This document shows positions 1 through 6,552 of a stretch of DNA of 64,000 bases, piece by piece. Below the pieces are notes generated by a model. The model saw only the letters and a program-made list of their open reading frames with translations, was not told the origin of the DNA and did not search any database. This DNA is from Desulfospira joergensenii DSM 10085. GTDB taxonomy: Bacteria; Desulfobacterota; Desulfobacteria; Desulfobacterales; Desulfobacteraceae. Made by a program: the position numbers and the translations under genes. The stretch's first letter is position 1. Each line of letters starts with the position of its first letter. The stretch covers positions 1,821,223-1,885,222 of the forward strand of contig NZ_ATUG01000001.1 of assembly GCF_000420085.1 (NCBI RefSeq). Reading direction: 5' to 3'.

Positions 1-144
1 TCCGTGGCCAACTACCTCAAGCACCACGGCTGGAAACCGGGCATCCCCCGCCAGCGCCAGCATGAGGTCCTGTTCCGGTACAACCACTCCAACTACTACG
101 TGGACACCCTGCTCAAGATCTCGGACAGACTCAAGGAAGGATAG
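1..144 (+). CDS. Lytic murein transglycosylase, MltB-like (3' end only)
   Basis: Only the last 47 codons are inside the window; the frame opens at base 1 and stops at TAG 142-144. The peptide has the SVANYLKHHGWKPG block followed by RYNHSNYYVDTLLKISDRL. Both blocks are characteristic of the C-terminal part of MltB-family (SLT_2) transglycosylases, which cleave the MurNAc-GlcNAc bond of peptidoglycan in the periplasm. The catalytic Glu lies upstream of the window, so activity cannot be judged. The spacing between the two blocks is shorter than in E. coli MltB, where I recall an insertion at this place. A small membrane protein gene follows 4 bp downstream, probably in the same transcript. Confidence 0.75.
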   Translation, partial: SVANYLKHHGWKPGIPRQRQHEVLFRYNHSNYYVDTLLKISDRLKEG

Positions 145-148
145 CCCC

Positions 149-355
149 ATGGACAAACTCCTTTTGTACATCCTGCTGGCCGTGGGCCTCTCCCTCGTGC
201 TGACCATGCTGGCCCTCATCGACATCATCAAAAAAGACTTCGGCTCCACCCGGGCCAAGGTGGCCTGGCACTTCGTGGTCCTGGTCCCCTTGATCGGCTG
301 GCTGATTTATCTTGTCTTCGGCTTCCGCAAAGGAACCAGGAAGACCTTTTCCTGA
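149..355 (+). CDS. Small PLDc_N-domain membrane protein
   Basis: A 68-residue protein with two hydrophobic segments (about residues 3-25 and 42-60) joined by a short cytoplasmic loop. The second segment contains PLIGWLIYLVFG, the signature of the phospholipase D N-terminal (PLDc_N) domain, which often occurs alone as a small inner-membrane protein of unknown role. The ATG at 149 lies 4 bp after the transglycosylase stop and fits the family length; an in-frame ATG at 62 would overlap the upstream gene by 80 bp and is unlikely. There is no phospholipase catalytic domain, so no enzymatic function is inferred. Confidence 0.75.
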   Translation: MDKLLLYILLAVGLSLVLTMLALIDIIKKDFGSTRAKVAWHFVVLVPLIGWLIYLVFGFRKGTRKTFS

Positions 356-567
356 TTTTCCACCGGTTTATAACGGCTCTCAAAAGTTGGGGTAAAGTGG
401 GAGCAAGCCCTGCCAGGAAAGCTGATTTTTTTGACTTTCACCTGCAATACGCAGCAGGGAGGAGCGAACAAAGTCAACCCGGCAGATGGTTCTTTGATGA
501 CGGACCGGACAGCTTTTTCATTGACTTTTCCAAAGAGATGCTGTAAATATTGCGTTTGTTTACATGT

Positions 568-642
568 GGTCCCATCGTCTAGCGGTCAGGACGCTGGCCT
601 CTCACGCCGGAAACCCGGGTTCGATTCCCGGTGGGATCACCA
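568..642 (+). tRNA. tRNA-Glu (anticodon CTC)
   Basis: The cloverleaf can be folded by hand. The acceptor stem is GGTCCCA with TGGGATC, the D arm GTCT...AGGAC, and the anticodon stem CTGGC/GCCGG with loop CTCTCAC, giving anticodon CTC. The T arm is CCGGG-TTCGATT-CCCGG, the discriminator is A and the CCA end is encoded. The 3' part from the anticodon loop onward (599-642) is repeated exactly at 5378-5421, so this gene has been the target of an integrating element. A hairpin terminator follows within 15 bp. Confidence 0.95.
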
Positions 643-653
643 CCCAACGATAG

Positions 654-688
654 AGGATTTCAGTTATTGGCTGAAATCCTTTTGTCTT
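654..688 (+). terminator. Rho-independent terminator after tRNA-Glu
   Basis: A 10-bp inverted repeat, AGGATTTCAG then CTGAAATCCT, with a 7-nt loop (TTATTGG) is followed by TTTTGTCTTTT. It begins 12 bp after the tRNA. A diverged copy follows the tRNA fragment at 5421. Confidence 0.8.
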
Positions 689-689
689 T

Positions 690-1204
690 TCCGGTCCCCG
701 GATAAAAGTGTGAATAAACCGTCTGAACTCCATACGCCCAATCCTATTTCCCAATACCCGATATGGACCCAGCAGCCCATATCCCGCTTTGAGATCCCAA
801 GCCAGAGATGCAATGGCCATGTAAGCCCAATTGGATATCAGCGAATGGGGCGGATGGTATTTTTAACCTCCATAAAGTCGATGACATCTTGTTCACAGAA
901 ACGTCGAAGAACGTCACCGGCGGTTTATTGTCTGGGCTCCTAAAGCAGTAAGCCAGGCATTGCCGTTTCTCTGCAAATCGATATCCTGCAAACAGGTCCC
1001 GCCGGCAAGTATGTTGTATGCCACGTTGGCGATATGATCGGACTCGTGATAAGGCAGATGAGGTTTGAGAAGTTCAATGTGTTCGTCAATTTCTTTGAGC
1101 AGACCGGTCTTTCGTGCAAGGAGATGAATCAAACCAATACCTCCATGGGAAATGCCTTGATGGCGGCCGTCAAATTCATAATGAATGCTGGATGCTTTGC
1201 GCAT
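690..1204 (-). pseudogene. IS1380-family transposase, internally deleted relic
   Basis: Three blocks on the minus strand match IS1380-type transposases. The N-terminal block (914-1204) has YEFDGRHQGISHGG and GLLKEID. A block in another frame (about 845-925) reads GDVLRRFCEQDVIDFMEVKN. A C-terminal block (about 690-820) reads MAIASLAWDLKAGYGLL and RMEFRRFIHTFIR. The central catalytic DDE region, which should be several hundred residues, is missing, and at least one frameshift lies near 915. No start codon is found in frame upstream of 1204. The gene is dead. It abuts the tRNA-Glu terminator. Confidence 0.75.
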
Positions 1205-1461
1205 TGGTTGAAGCTGTTGGGTCCGGTTTCTCTTTTTAAACTTTTTGCTGATTTTTTTACTTGAATCCCGCTTTTTCTGGGTTTAGCTCAGTTCGAAGCT
1301 GTTGGTTGTGCCTTCACATTTTTTCGCTCCTTGTAAGCATCTCGTCAACTTATAAATGAAAGTGAACCAGTCGGTCTCCAAGATCGACGTATTTTCAAAG
1401 ATTGACAATGTTTGTATTTTTGTTATTCTACTTTCGTATTCAAATATGTAAGGAGGTTCGT

Positions 1462-1710
1462 ATGCATGTTTCACTAACACCTGAGCTTGAAACCAGGATT
1501 AAGCAAAAAGTAGCATCCGGCTATTACAACAATGCCAGTGAAGTAATTCGGGATGCTTTGCGGTTCTGGGAAAAAAATGAAGAACTGGTACAGCTCATGA
1601 AACTTGAAATGTTAAAAGAACGCCTATTGCCGGGTGCCGAACAGGCGAAACAGGGAAAATTTGTTGCTCAAACCGTGAGCGAAGTTATGACTGAGCTCAG
1701 GAATGCATAA
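1462..1710 (+). CDS. parD: ParD-family antitoxin (type II)
   Basis: An 82-residue protein starting MHVSLTPELETRI, with the ribbon-helix-helix pattern and NNASEVIRDALR helix of ParD/CopG-type antitoxins. The N-terminal half binds DNA as a dimer; the C-terminal half (KLEMLKERLLPGAEQAK) should wrap around the toxin. The ATG at 1462 is chosen because AGGAGG at 1451-1456 sits 5 bp upstream; an in-frame ATG at 1402 would add a non-homologous hydrophobic leader. The stop overlaps the toxin start by 8 bp, typical of an antitoxin-first operon. Autoregulation by the ParD-ParE complex is expected from the family. Confidence 0.88.
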   Translation: MHVSLTPELETRIKQKVASGYYNNASEVIRDALRFWEKNEELVQLMKLEMLKERLLPGAEQAKQGKFVAQTVSEVMTELRNA

Positions 1711-1996
1711 ATACCGTCTCACTCCTTCAGCAAAATCGGATTTAACAGATATCTGGAATTATACTGTTGAAACATGGGGTGAAGTGCGAGCTGAAAAATA
1801 TCTTCAGGATATTGGGGACAAGCTTAATCAACTTGCAGCCAATCCGGGACTTGGAAAACAACGGCCTGAAATTGCAACTGGATATTATTCCTTTCCTGTG
1901 CGGAAACACATCATTTTTTATCTCATCTCAGACAGCTATATTGATATCATTGGTATTTTGCATGGGAAAATGGATATAGACAAAAATTTAATGTGA
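1703..1996 (+). CDS. parE: ParE-family toxin (type II)
   Basis: A 97-residue protein of the RelE/ParE superfamily. The N-terminal motif RLTPSAKSDLTDIWNYTVETWG, the helix LNQLAANPGLGKQRPE and the strand pattern FPVRKHIIFYLI...IIGILHG are diagnostic of ParE. Characterised ParE toxins poison DNA gyrase. The gene overlaps the end of the parD-like antitoxin by 8 bp, which supports translational coupling. Length and motifs are intact, so the pair is probably functional. It sits in a cluster of several toxin-antitoxin genes between the two tRNA-Glu 3' copies. Confidence 0.88.
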   Translation: MHKYRLTPSAKSDLTDIWNYTVETWGEVRAEKYLQDIGDKLNQLAANPGLGKQRPEIATGYYSFPVRKHIIFYLISDSYIDIIGILHGKMDIDKNLM

Positions 1997-2031
1997 TTTA
2001 TGCCTGAAACTGCTGGGCACTGGTGGGATGA

Positions 2032-2556
2032 ATGTCGAAGAATAAATTGAAATGCTACATTATTGCAGGCCCAAATGGTGCAGGGAAAACAACTTTTGCT
2101 GAAAATTTTCTGCCGGAAGAAGCCGAGTGCTTGAATTTTCTGAATGCAGATTTAATCGCCAGGGGAATTGCGCCCTTTAACCCTGAAAGTGTTGCAATAG
2201 AAGCCGGAAAGCTTTTTTTAAAACGGATGGATGCTATTGTTTCCAATAAAGAATCTTTTGCGTTCGAAACAACGCTGAGCGGATTAAACTATATCGATCG
2301 CATTAAAAGCTGGAAAAAAATCGGTTATGAAACAATTCTGTATTTTCTCAAACTTCAGAACGAGGAGATGGCCATTCAGCGTGTCCAGCTTAGAGTTGCT
2401 GAAGGTGGACATAATGTTCCGGAAGATGTTATTATACGAAGGTATCATCGGGGATGGGAGAATTTCCAAAAATATTACAAGCATCTGGTTGACGCTTGGG
2501 TTGTTTTTGACAATTCCAAAGAAGTTCCCGAAGTTTTGGAGGAAAAGAATGGATAA
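2032..2556 (+). CDS. Zeta-toxin-family P-loop kinase
   Basis: A 174-residue protein with Walker A motif GPNGAGKTT near residues 13-21, followed by LNADLIARGIAPFNPES and FAFETTLSG. This arrangement is typical of the short, chromosomal zeta-toxin/UNAG-kinase-like family. Characterised zeta toxins phosphorylate UDP-N-acetylglucosamine and block cell-wall synthesis; whether this short version does so is not known. The C-terminal RRYHRGWENFQKYYKHLVDAW block is also typical. No epsilon-like antitoxin is seen upstream. Instead, a 55-codon gene overlaps the stop by 8 bp and may be its partner. It follows parDE by 35 bp. Confidence 0.8.
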   Translation: MSKNKLKCYIIAGPNGAGKTTFAENFLPEEAECLNFLNADLIARGIAPFNPESVAIEAGKLFLKRMDAIVSNKESFAFETTLSGLNYIDRIKSWKKIGYETILYFLKLQNEEMAIQRVQLRVAEGGHNVPEDVIIRRYHRGWENFQKYYKHLVDAWVVFDNSKEVPEVLEEKNG

Positions 2557-2716
2557 AAAATCATACTCAGCATTGGCATTGGATGCAATGCACCGTGCAT
2601 CAAAGAAAGCAGCAGAAAAAGCAGCTGCCTTGGATCTATCGATTCCAGTATGGAAAGATGGTAAAATCATTTTATTAAAAGCCAAAGATAAACTTCAAAA
2701 ATTGCGCACAGCATGA
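2549..2716 (+). CDS. Small zeta-associated protein, putative antitoxin
   Basis: A 55-residue basic, Lys/Ala-rich protein whose ATG lies inside the last codons of the zeta-like gene (8-bp overlap), with GGAGG at 2538-2542 as ribosome binding site. It has an Ala-rich helix (RASKKAAEKAAALD) and a conserved-looking tail PVWKDGKIILLKAKDKLQKL. A degraded copy of that tail is found at 46246-46338, which shows it is a recurrent coding unit and not a chance frame. The tight overlap suggests a partner or antitoxin of the zeta-like protein. No direct family knowledge supports a function. Confidence 0.6.
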   Translation: MDKKSYSALALDAMHRASKKAAEKAAALDLSIPVWKDGKIILLKAKDKLQKLRTA

Positions 2717-2764
2717 CCGACAGTTGAAGTTATCAGGGCAGATATCAGCATTGGAGCCTGAAAA

Positions 2765-2915
2765 CTTCCGGTCCCCCTCCGGTCCTTTGAAACGTCTGGA
2801 ATAGTCTCCTAAAAAGCTGTATTGAATAAAAATAGCTGGCCTTTTGCCTACCCCCAGAATCGCCATCGAAAAACTTCTATTCCAACTACCCTTTCTGAAT
2901 TTTAAAAATTTTTAT
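2765..2915. repeat. Dispersed non-coding repeat, copy 1
   Basis: Bases 2765-2825 match 5133-5193 at 60 of 61 positions by eye. A weaker match continues to about 2915 (around 5285 in the other copy). Neither copy has a convincing coding frame. Both begin with CTTCCGGTCCCCCTCCGG, a short inverted motif. Both lie between the tRNA-Glu 3' copies, one after the zeta pair and one upstream of the RelE/antitoxin pair. The rest of the gap up to 3118 is AT-rich with nothing recognisable. Confidence 0.8.
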
Positions 2916-3118
2916 TGCTTTCCCTTGTTGTATTTCGGCTTAAATGAGTGGTAATTGTATTTAGATCTCTATCCTAAATCTTTCTTCTTGTTGAAACTAT
3001 CTTTGTTACTCAAATATCACTAGAGTCTTTTCCTTAAATTCAGAGCTTGTTTTAAAAAATGTTGGAAACCGTTCGTGGGGGGAAAAATATTATATGGAAA
3101 TTAATTGAAAGGGGGAAA

Positions 3119-3619
3119 ATGGTTGACACTAACAAAATACAACTGCTTATTAATTGCTTAGGTGATGGAGATACTCTCCTTGATAGGATTGATCCATACG
3201 GACAATATAAAGCGAAAATAATATTGCATCAACGCAGAGCGAACGCTAAAACAGACCAGACAATCGGTCTCCATTACTCTGGTGCTCATTGGTATGCCAG
3301 AATGCCTAATGGTGATCTAAAAGATTCTTACACTGAAAAATATCAAATTGATGGCACCGCACATTTTTGCCAATCCTTTGCTGCTATGATTTTTTTAAAA
3401 GATGATAGGCTAAAACCAAACGAATATGCCGACAACATTAAAAAAGCTGTTGAATTCTGGATTGAATACATAGATGGGGTGATTAAGCAAGGCAGTGCCA
3501 TGAAAAATTGGTTATTAAGAAGACTTCAAGTGTCAGATAAAGACCTAACTCTTGATAAATTCAGAGAGTTGTTGGATTATGCAAGTGACAATGCAGATAG
3601 TATTAAAAGCTGGCATTGA
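3119..3619 (+). CDS. Uncharacterised protein, possible compact cysteine protease
   Basis: A 166-residue protein with no family I recognise with certainty. The start at 3119 is chosen because GAAAGGGGG lies just upstream; an earlier in-frame ATG at 3059 has no good ribosome site. A central block reads HYSGAHWYAR, then KDS, YQID and HFCQSF. The order His57-Asp69-Gln76-Cys84 with an HW pair resembles the catalytic order of adenain/Ulp1-type (C5/C48) cysteine proteases, although here the spacing is very compact. The C-terminal half is helical. It stands alone in AT-rich DNA between a zeta toxin pair and a broken PilZ gene. The protease idea is an inference. Confidence 0.5.
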   Translation: MVDTNKIQLLINCLGDGDTLLDRIDPYGQYKAKIILHQRRANAKTDQTIGLHYSGAHWYARMPNGDLKDSYTEKYQIDGTAHFCQSFAAMIFLKDDRLKPNEYADNIKKAVEFWIEYIDGVIKQGSAMKNWLLRRLQVSDKDLTLDKFRELLDYASDNADSIKSWH

Positions 3620-3650
3620 TTCGATTGTAACTTAGAGGATACTCTCAAAA

Positions 3651-3924
3651 AAGGTCCCCTCCCTGGATGTTGATGCCTTAGTCGAGGACAAAGTTATTCA
3701 AACCGACTTCCGAGATATAAGCGCCAGCAGAATCTATATCAATGTTTCCGGAGATTTCAAATCTGATGAAGGGGGTAAGGATTGTCTTTTCGATTCCCGG
3801 TCAAAAAATGCCGTTCAAATTGGCCGGGAAAATCGTTCGGATGGATCCAACAGGTATGACCATTCGCTCTGAAGATTTAAGCCCCGACTTGAAAGAAATA
3901 CTGGATGATATGATCTGGAAATAA
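3651..3924 (+). pseudogene. PilZ-domain protein relic, frameshifted
   Basis: The frame from 3651 encodes TDFRDISASRIYINVSG, matching the D-x-S-x-x-G/R-I core of PilZ domains. Near 3762 the reading switches to the next frame, which encodes GVRIVFSIPGQKMPF and VRMDPTGMTIRSEDLSP, the second half of a PilZ domain. The usual N-terminal RxxxR c-di-GMP motif is missing. The gene is 5'-truncated and carries a frameshift, so it is probably not functional. A weak hairpin follows the stop. Confidence 0.6.
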
Positions 3925-3925
3925 A

Positions 3926-3962
3926 AAAGCAGGACCATTTCTGACCCTGCTTCTTTCTTCTA
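3926..3962 (+). terminator. Possible terminator after the PilZ relic
   Basis: GCAGG and CCTGC arms are separated by 12 nt and followed by TTCTTTCTTCTATT. The stem is short, so this is a weak call. The remaining bases to 4224 hold no gene I can support; a 60-codon minus-strand frame at 3960-4142 shows no family motif. Confidence 0.4.
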
Positions 3963-4224
3963 TTCCGAGAGTTCTGAGTGATCCAGTTGAATCAGCTCTT
4001 TGCTATTCTTTCGGACTTGATCCAGGTGCCCACCTGATCGCGCCCTTTTGTGTTGTTGGTTATGCCCTCGCCGTCCCCCTGGCCCTTTATCCTCGGCACT
4101 CCACCAGGATTTGAGTTTTTCCAGCCTATTTGCCATGCTCACATCCAGCTTCTGTCTTTCTGCACCCTGAAAGATAAATTCGTGTATAATAAAATTGAAT
4201 TTTAAATTACACGGAATTTATCCC

Positions 4225-4374
4225 ATGTATATCAAAAGACACCTTGAAAAGGTTGTCAAGAAAATGAGCCTGGCATTTCCGGTCATTCTGGTCACCGGGC
4301 CAAGGCAGGGCGGATTTCCCAGGGAGACCAAGGGTTCCTGTTCTTCTTCGAAAATCATTTTTGCTTCAGTTTAA
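4225..4374 (+). pseudogene. N-terminal fragment of AAA ATPase (DUF4143 type)
   Basis: The 49-codon frame begins MYIKRHLEKVVKKMSLAFPV and continues ILVTGPRQGG. This is the start of the widespread ATP-binding proteins that carry a C-terminal DUF4143 domain. In intact members GPRQVGKTT forms the Walker A loop; here the sequence breaks off after GPRQ, so the P-loop is lost and the remaining roughly 350 residues are absent. The fragment is a non-functional remnant. Sequence from 4375 to 4510 shows nothing further. Confidence 0.7.
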
Positions 4375-4510
4375 AATAAATCATAGTTTGTATTATATGG
4401 ATTTGCTTTAGGCAATTGGGATTCCGGCAAAATTTTTAGTTTCATCATAGGAAGTCTTTAGCTTCAATTAAGTATCTTATCCCAGAATTGCAGAATTCGT
4501 GTCATAAATT

Positions 4511-4801
4511 TTATAGAGCTTCCCTGATTCTTTTGGGATCGTGTCTTAAATCGAGCACCCGCCATACTATGGCGACGGATTTTTCCCTTAGTTTGTAGTA
4601 TACGGCGTATGGAAATCTTTTTGAAAGCATCCGGTGATAACCATAGAATATTGGATGAATACCAGCGTAGAGAGTCAGAGAATCGATATCTGAGAACAAA
4701 GAATCAAAAAAGTATTCTCCCAGCCCTTCGCTTTGTTCCTCGTAGAACTGTCGGCCCTCTGCCAAGTCTGACATGGCTGAAGAGAGAATCTCAATTTTCA
4801 T
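4511..4801 (-). CDS. RelE/ParE-family toxin
   Basis: A 96-residue protein with the RelE/ParE superfamily pattern. It opens MKIEILSSAMSDLAEGRQFYEEQ, has GLGEYFFDSLFSDIDSL in the middle and FPYAVYYKL...VAIVWRVLDLRHDP at the end. Members of this subgroup are paired with 'addiction module component' antitoxins such as the gene just upstream, with which it overlaps by 4 bp (ATGA-type junction). Ribosome-dependent mRNA cleavage or gyrase poisoning are the known activities in the superfamily; the sequence does not decide which applies. The gene looks intact. Confidence 0.85.
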   Translation of the reverse strand: MKIEILSSAMSDLAEGRQFYEEQSEGLGEYFFDSLFSDIDSLTLYAGIHPIFYGYHRMLSKRFPYAVYYKLREKSVAIVWRVLDLRHDPKRIREAL

Positions 4802-5016
4802 TCAAAGTGTTTCCGTAGCTCTTTTTTGGCAGTATGCCAATCCACAATTCTCTCTTTACCTTCTGCAAAGCGTTTTTCTGTTTCCTGAAGGGCCTTTTTA
4901 TGCCAGGTCGGTGATTCGAGCAGTTCTTCCTCTGATAATAAATCCGCCCACAAGGCATCCACCATTCTGAGTTTCTCTTCTCTGCTAAGGTGTTTTATTT
5001 CTATTGCATTTTGCAT
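4798..5016 (-). CDS. Addiction-module antitoxin (Unstab_antitox type)
   Basis: A 72-residue acidic protein with the sequence order LSREEKLRMVDALWADL ... SPTWHKKALQETEKR ... WHTAKKELRK. This is the hallmark of the short 'putative addiction module component' antitoxins encoded in front of RelE-like toxins. It precedes and overlaps the toxin by 4 bp. A near-identical but beheaded copy of its first 42 residues is found at 30426-30575 without any toxin, so the family has been duplicated within this chromosome. Confidence 0.85.
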   Translation of the reverse strand: MQNAIEIKHLSREEKLRMVDALWADLLSEEELLESPTWHKKALQETEKRFAEGKERIVDWHTAKKELRKHFE

Positions 5017-5132
5017 AATTCAATCCTTCTATATTTAAGGAAAAATTAACACTAATGGCTTTTATTGTCAATTTCATCAAATAGTTTTGCCAGAGAAATG
5101 ACCAGCCACAACACCGACATTAGAACAAAATT

Positions 5133-5285
5133 CTTCCGGTCCCCCTCCGGTACTTTGAAACGTCTGGAATAGTCTCCTAAAAAGCTGTATTGACTTGAAA
5201 CTGCTGGTCTTTTGACGGATCTCGAAATCGTTATTGGAAAACTGTTATTTCAATAGCCCATTCTGAATTATTAAAATTTTCACGA
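5133..5285. repeat. Dispersed non-coding repeat, copy 2
   Basis: Second copy of the element at 2765-2915. The first 61 bp differ at one position; the rest is about 70% alike by eye. It occupies most of the gap between the antitoxin start (5016) and the tRNA-Glu fragment (5378). No coding frame or terminal inverted repeat was recognised. Confidence 0.8.
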
Positions 5286-5377
5286 CTGTTTATTGATTTG
5301 ATTTTCGTGGGAAATATGGTGAATCGTCCGGGGCTTTCCGATTTCATACTATCGCCTGAAAACCGCATTCCCAGGGT

Positions 5378-5466
5378 CTCTCACGCCGGAAACCCGGGTT
5401 CGATTCCCGGTGGGATCACCATTTAAACGATAAAGGATTTCAATTGTTGGCTGAAATCCTTTTTTG
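5378..5466 (+). repeat. tRNA-Glu 3' fragment and terminator copy (att-like repeat)
   Basis: Bases 5378-5421 are identical to 599-642, the 3' half of tRNA-Glu from the anticodon loop through CCA. The following segment, including the hairpin AAGGATTTCA...TGAAATCCTTTTTT, is a diverged copy of the sequence downstream of the intact tRNA. Upstream of 5378 there is no acceptor, D arm or 5' anticodon stem, so this is not a functional tRNA. Tyrosine-type integrases commonly recombine at tRNA 3' ends and leave such direct repeats. No integrase gene was found between the copies. Confidence 0.85.
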
Positions 5467-5645
5467 TTTCTCCGGTCCGGCTTTGGTCCTCTGAAATTTT
5501 TTGCTTTGCGTAATTTAGTTTTAACATGTTTCAAAAATCTTTCTTGAAATTGAATGGTCGATTGTATATGCCTTATTAAAAAGACAATTCACATCTTTTT
5601 TCAATCGGAATTTCATCTAATTTTTGCTTTTGAAAAGGAATATTA

Positions 5646-6446
5646 ATGACTATCAAAGAAGCAATCCGAAAAGTAATGAAATTAAAAGGCTCCCCAATGA
5701 CAGCTCAAGAAGCTTATGAAGCGATTATATCAAACAACCTTTATAATTTTAAAGCGGCGGTACCTTCCGGCATAGTAAGGGGTGAAATTAGACGTCATTG
5801 CATAGGTGTGGATTTCCCGTCTGCTTCAAAGACAAAATACTTTGAATTAATAGGAGATAATACTTATTTCTATTTGGACTCACCTCAAAAGATATCATCA
5901 AGATCAAAAAAAGCCATTAAACAAACACCAAAAATCAACACGGGTATTAATGAAATAAAAAAAGCTCAAAAAAGACACTTTTCTACTTTTAGACAAAAAA
6001 TATTAAAAGAAATCAAGAAGATAACCCCTGAAAACTTTGAAAACTTCACAAAAAACCTATTGGAGGCATATGGTTTTATTGATGTGGAAGTTACACGCAA
6101 AACAAAAGACGGAGGGATTGATGGTTTCGGTCAGTTAAAAATAGGGCTTGGATTAATTACAGTTGCATTTCAATGTAAACGTTACACTTCCAAATCGGTT
6201 AACACAAAAGAAATCCAAGCTTTCAGAGGAGCAATTCAAGGAAAATGTGAGCAAGGACTTTTCTTTACGACATCGACCTATACAAAAGATTGCACAAAGC
6301 TTATGTTCCAGCCTGGTGCTGTTCCAATTATTATGATCAATGGTGATGGAATCGTAGAGATCATGATTGAAAAAGAATTCGGCGTCCAAACAGAGTATAT
6401 TCCCATTTTTATTAATGCTCTTGATTTGGCATTAATTGAGAAATAA
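5646..6446 (+). CDS. HARE-HTH / Mrr-type restriction endonuclease
   Basis: A 266-residue protein. Residues 1-75 (TIKEAIRKVMKLKGSPMTAQEAYEAI) form a HARE-HTH domain, a winged-helix module associated with restriction and modified-DNA proteins. Residues 125-260 form an Mrr_cat PD-(D/E)XK nuclease: FENFTKNLLEAYGF, then GGIDGFG with Asp159, and VAFQCKRY giving the Q176-x-K178 pair. Mrr enzymes cleave DNA carrying particular base modifications, so this may be a modification-dependent nuclease. It is AT-rich and lies at the left edge of the dnd island, 106 bp ahead of a ParB-like gene on the same strand. The tail is complete. The target is unknown. Confidence 0.82.
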   Translation: MTIKEAIRKVMKLKGSPMTAQEAYEAIISNNLYNFKAAVPSGIVRGEIRRHCIGVDFPSASKTKYFELIGDNTYFYLDSPQKISSRSKKAIKQTPKINTGINEIKKAQKRHFSTFRQKILKEIKKITPENFENFTKNLLEAYGFIDVEVTRKTKDGGIDGFGQLKIGLGLITVAFQCKRYTSKSVNTKEIQAFRGAIQGKCEQGLFFTTSTYTKDCTKLMFQPGAVPIIMINGDGIVEIMIEKEFGVQTEYIPIFINALDLALIEK

Positions 6447-6552
6447 ATAAATTTTCATCTATAACTTATGTTATTTGCATTTTTCCTGAATTTTGATATC
6501 GTTTTAGGCTTAAATTTTAGCTTTAATTTTCATATTAACTGGAGGCAGCACT

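Noticed and set aside
2284..2685. 133-codon minus-strand frame opposite the zeta-like gene
   Set aside because: It overlaps two plus-strand genes with recognisable motifs or a conserved copy elsewhere.
3960..4142. 60-codon minus-strand frame
   Set aside because: No motif, no ribosome site and surrounded by gene debris; not convincing as a gene.
5378..5421. Second tRNA-Glu gene
   Set aside because: Only the 3' half is present; the acceptor 5' strand, D arm and 5' anticodon stem are missing.
5349..5534. 61-codon minus-strand frame across the tRNA-Glu fragment
   Set aside because: It reads through tRNA and terminator sequence and has no protein similarity I recognise.
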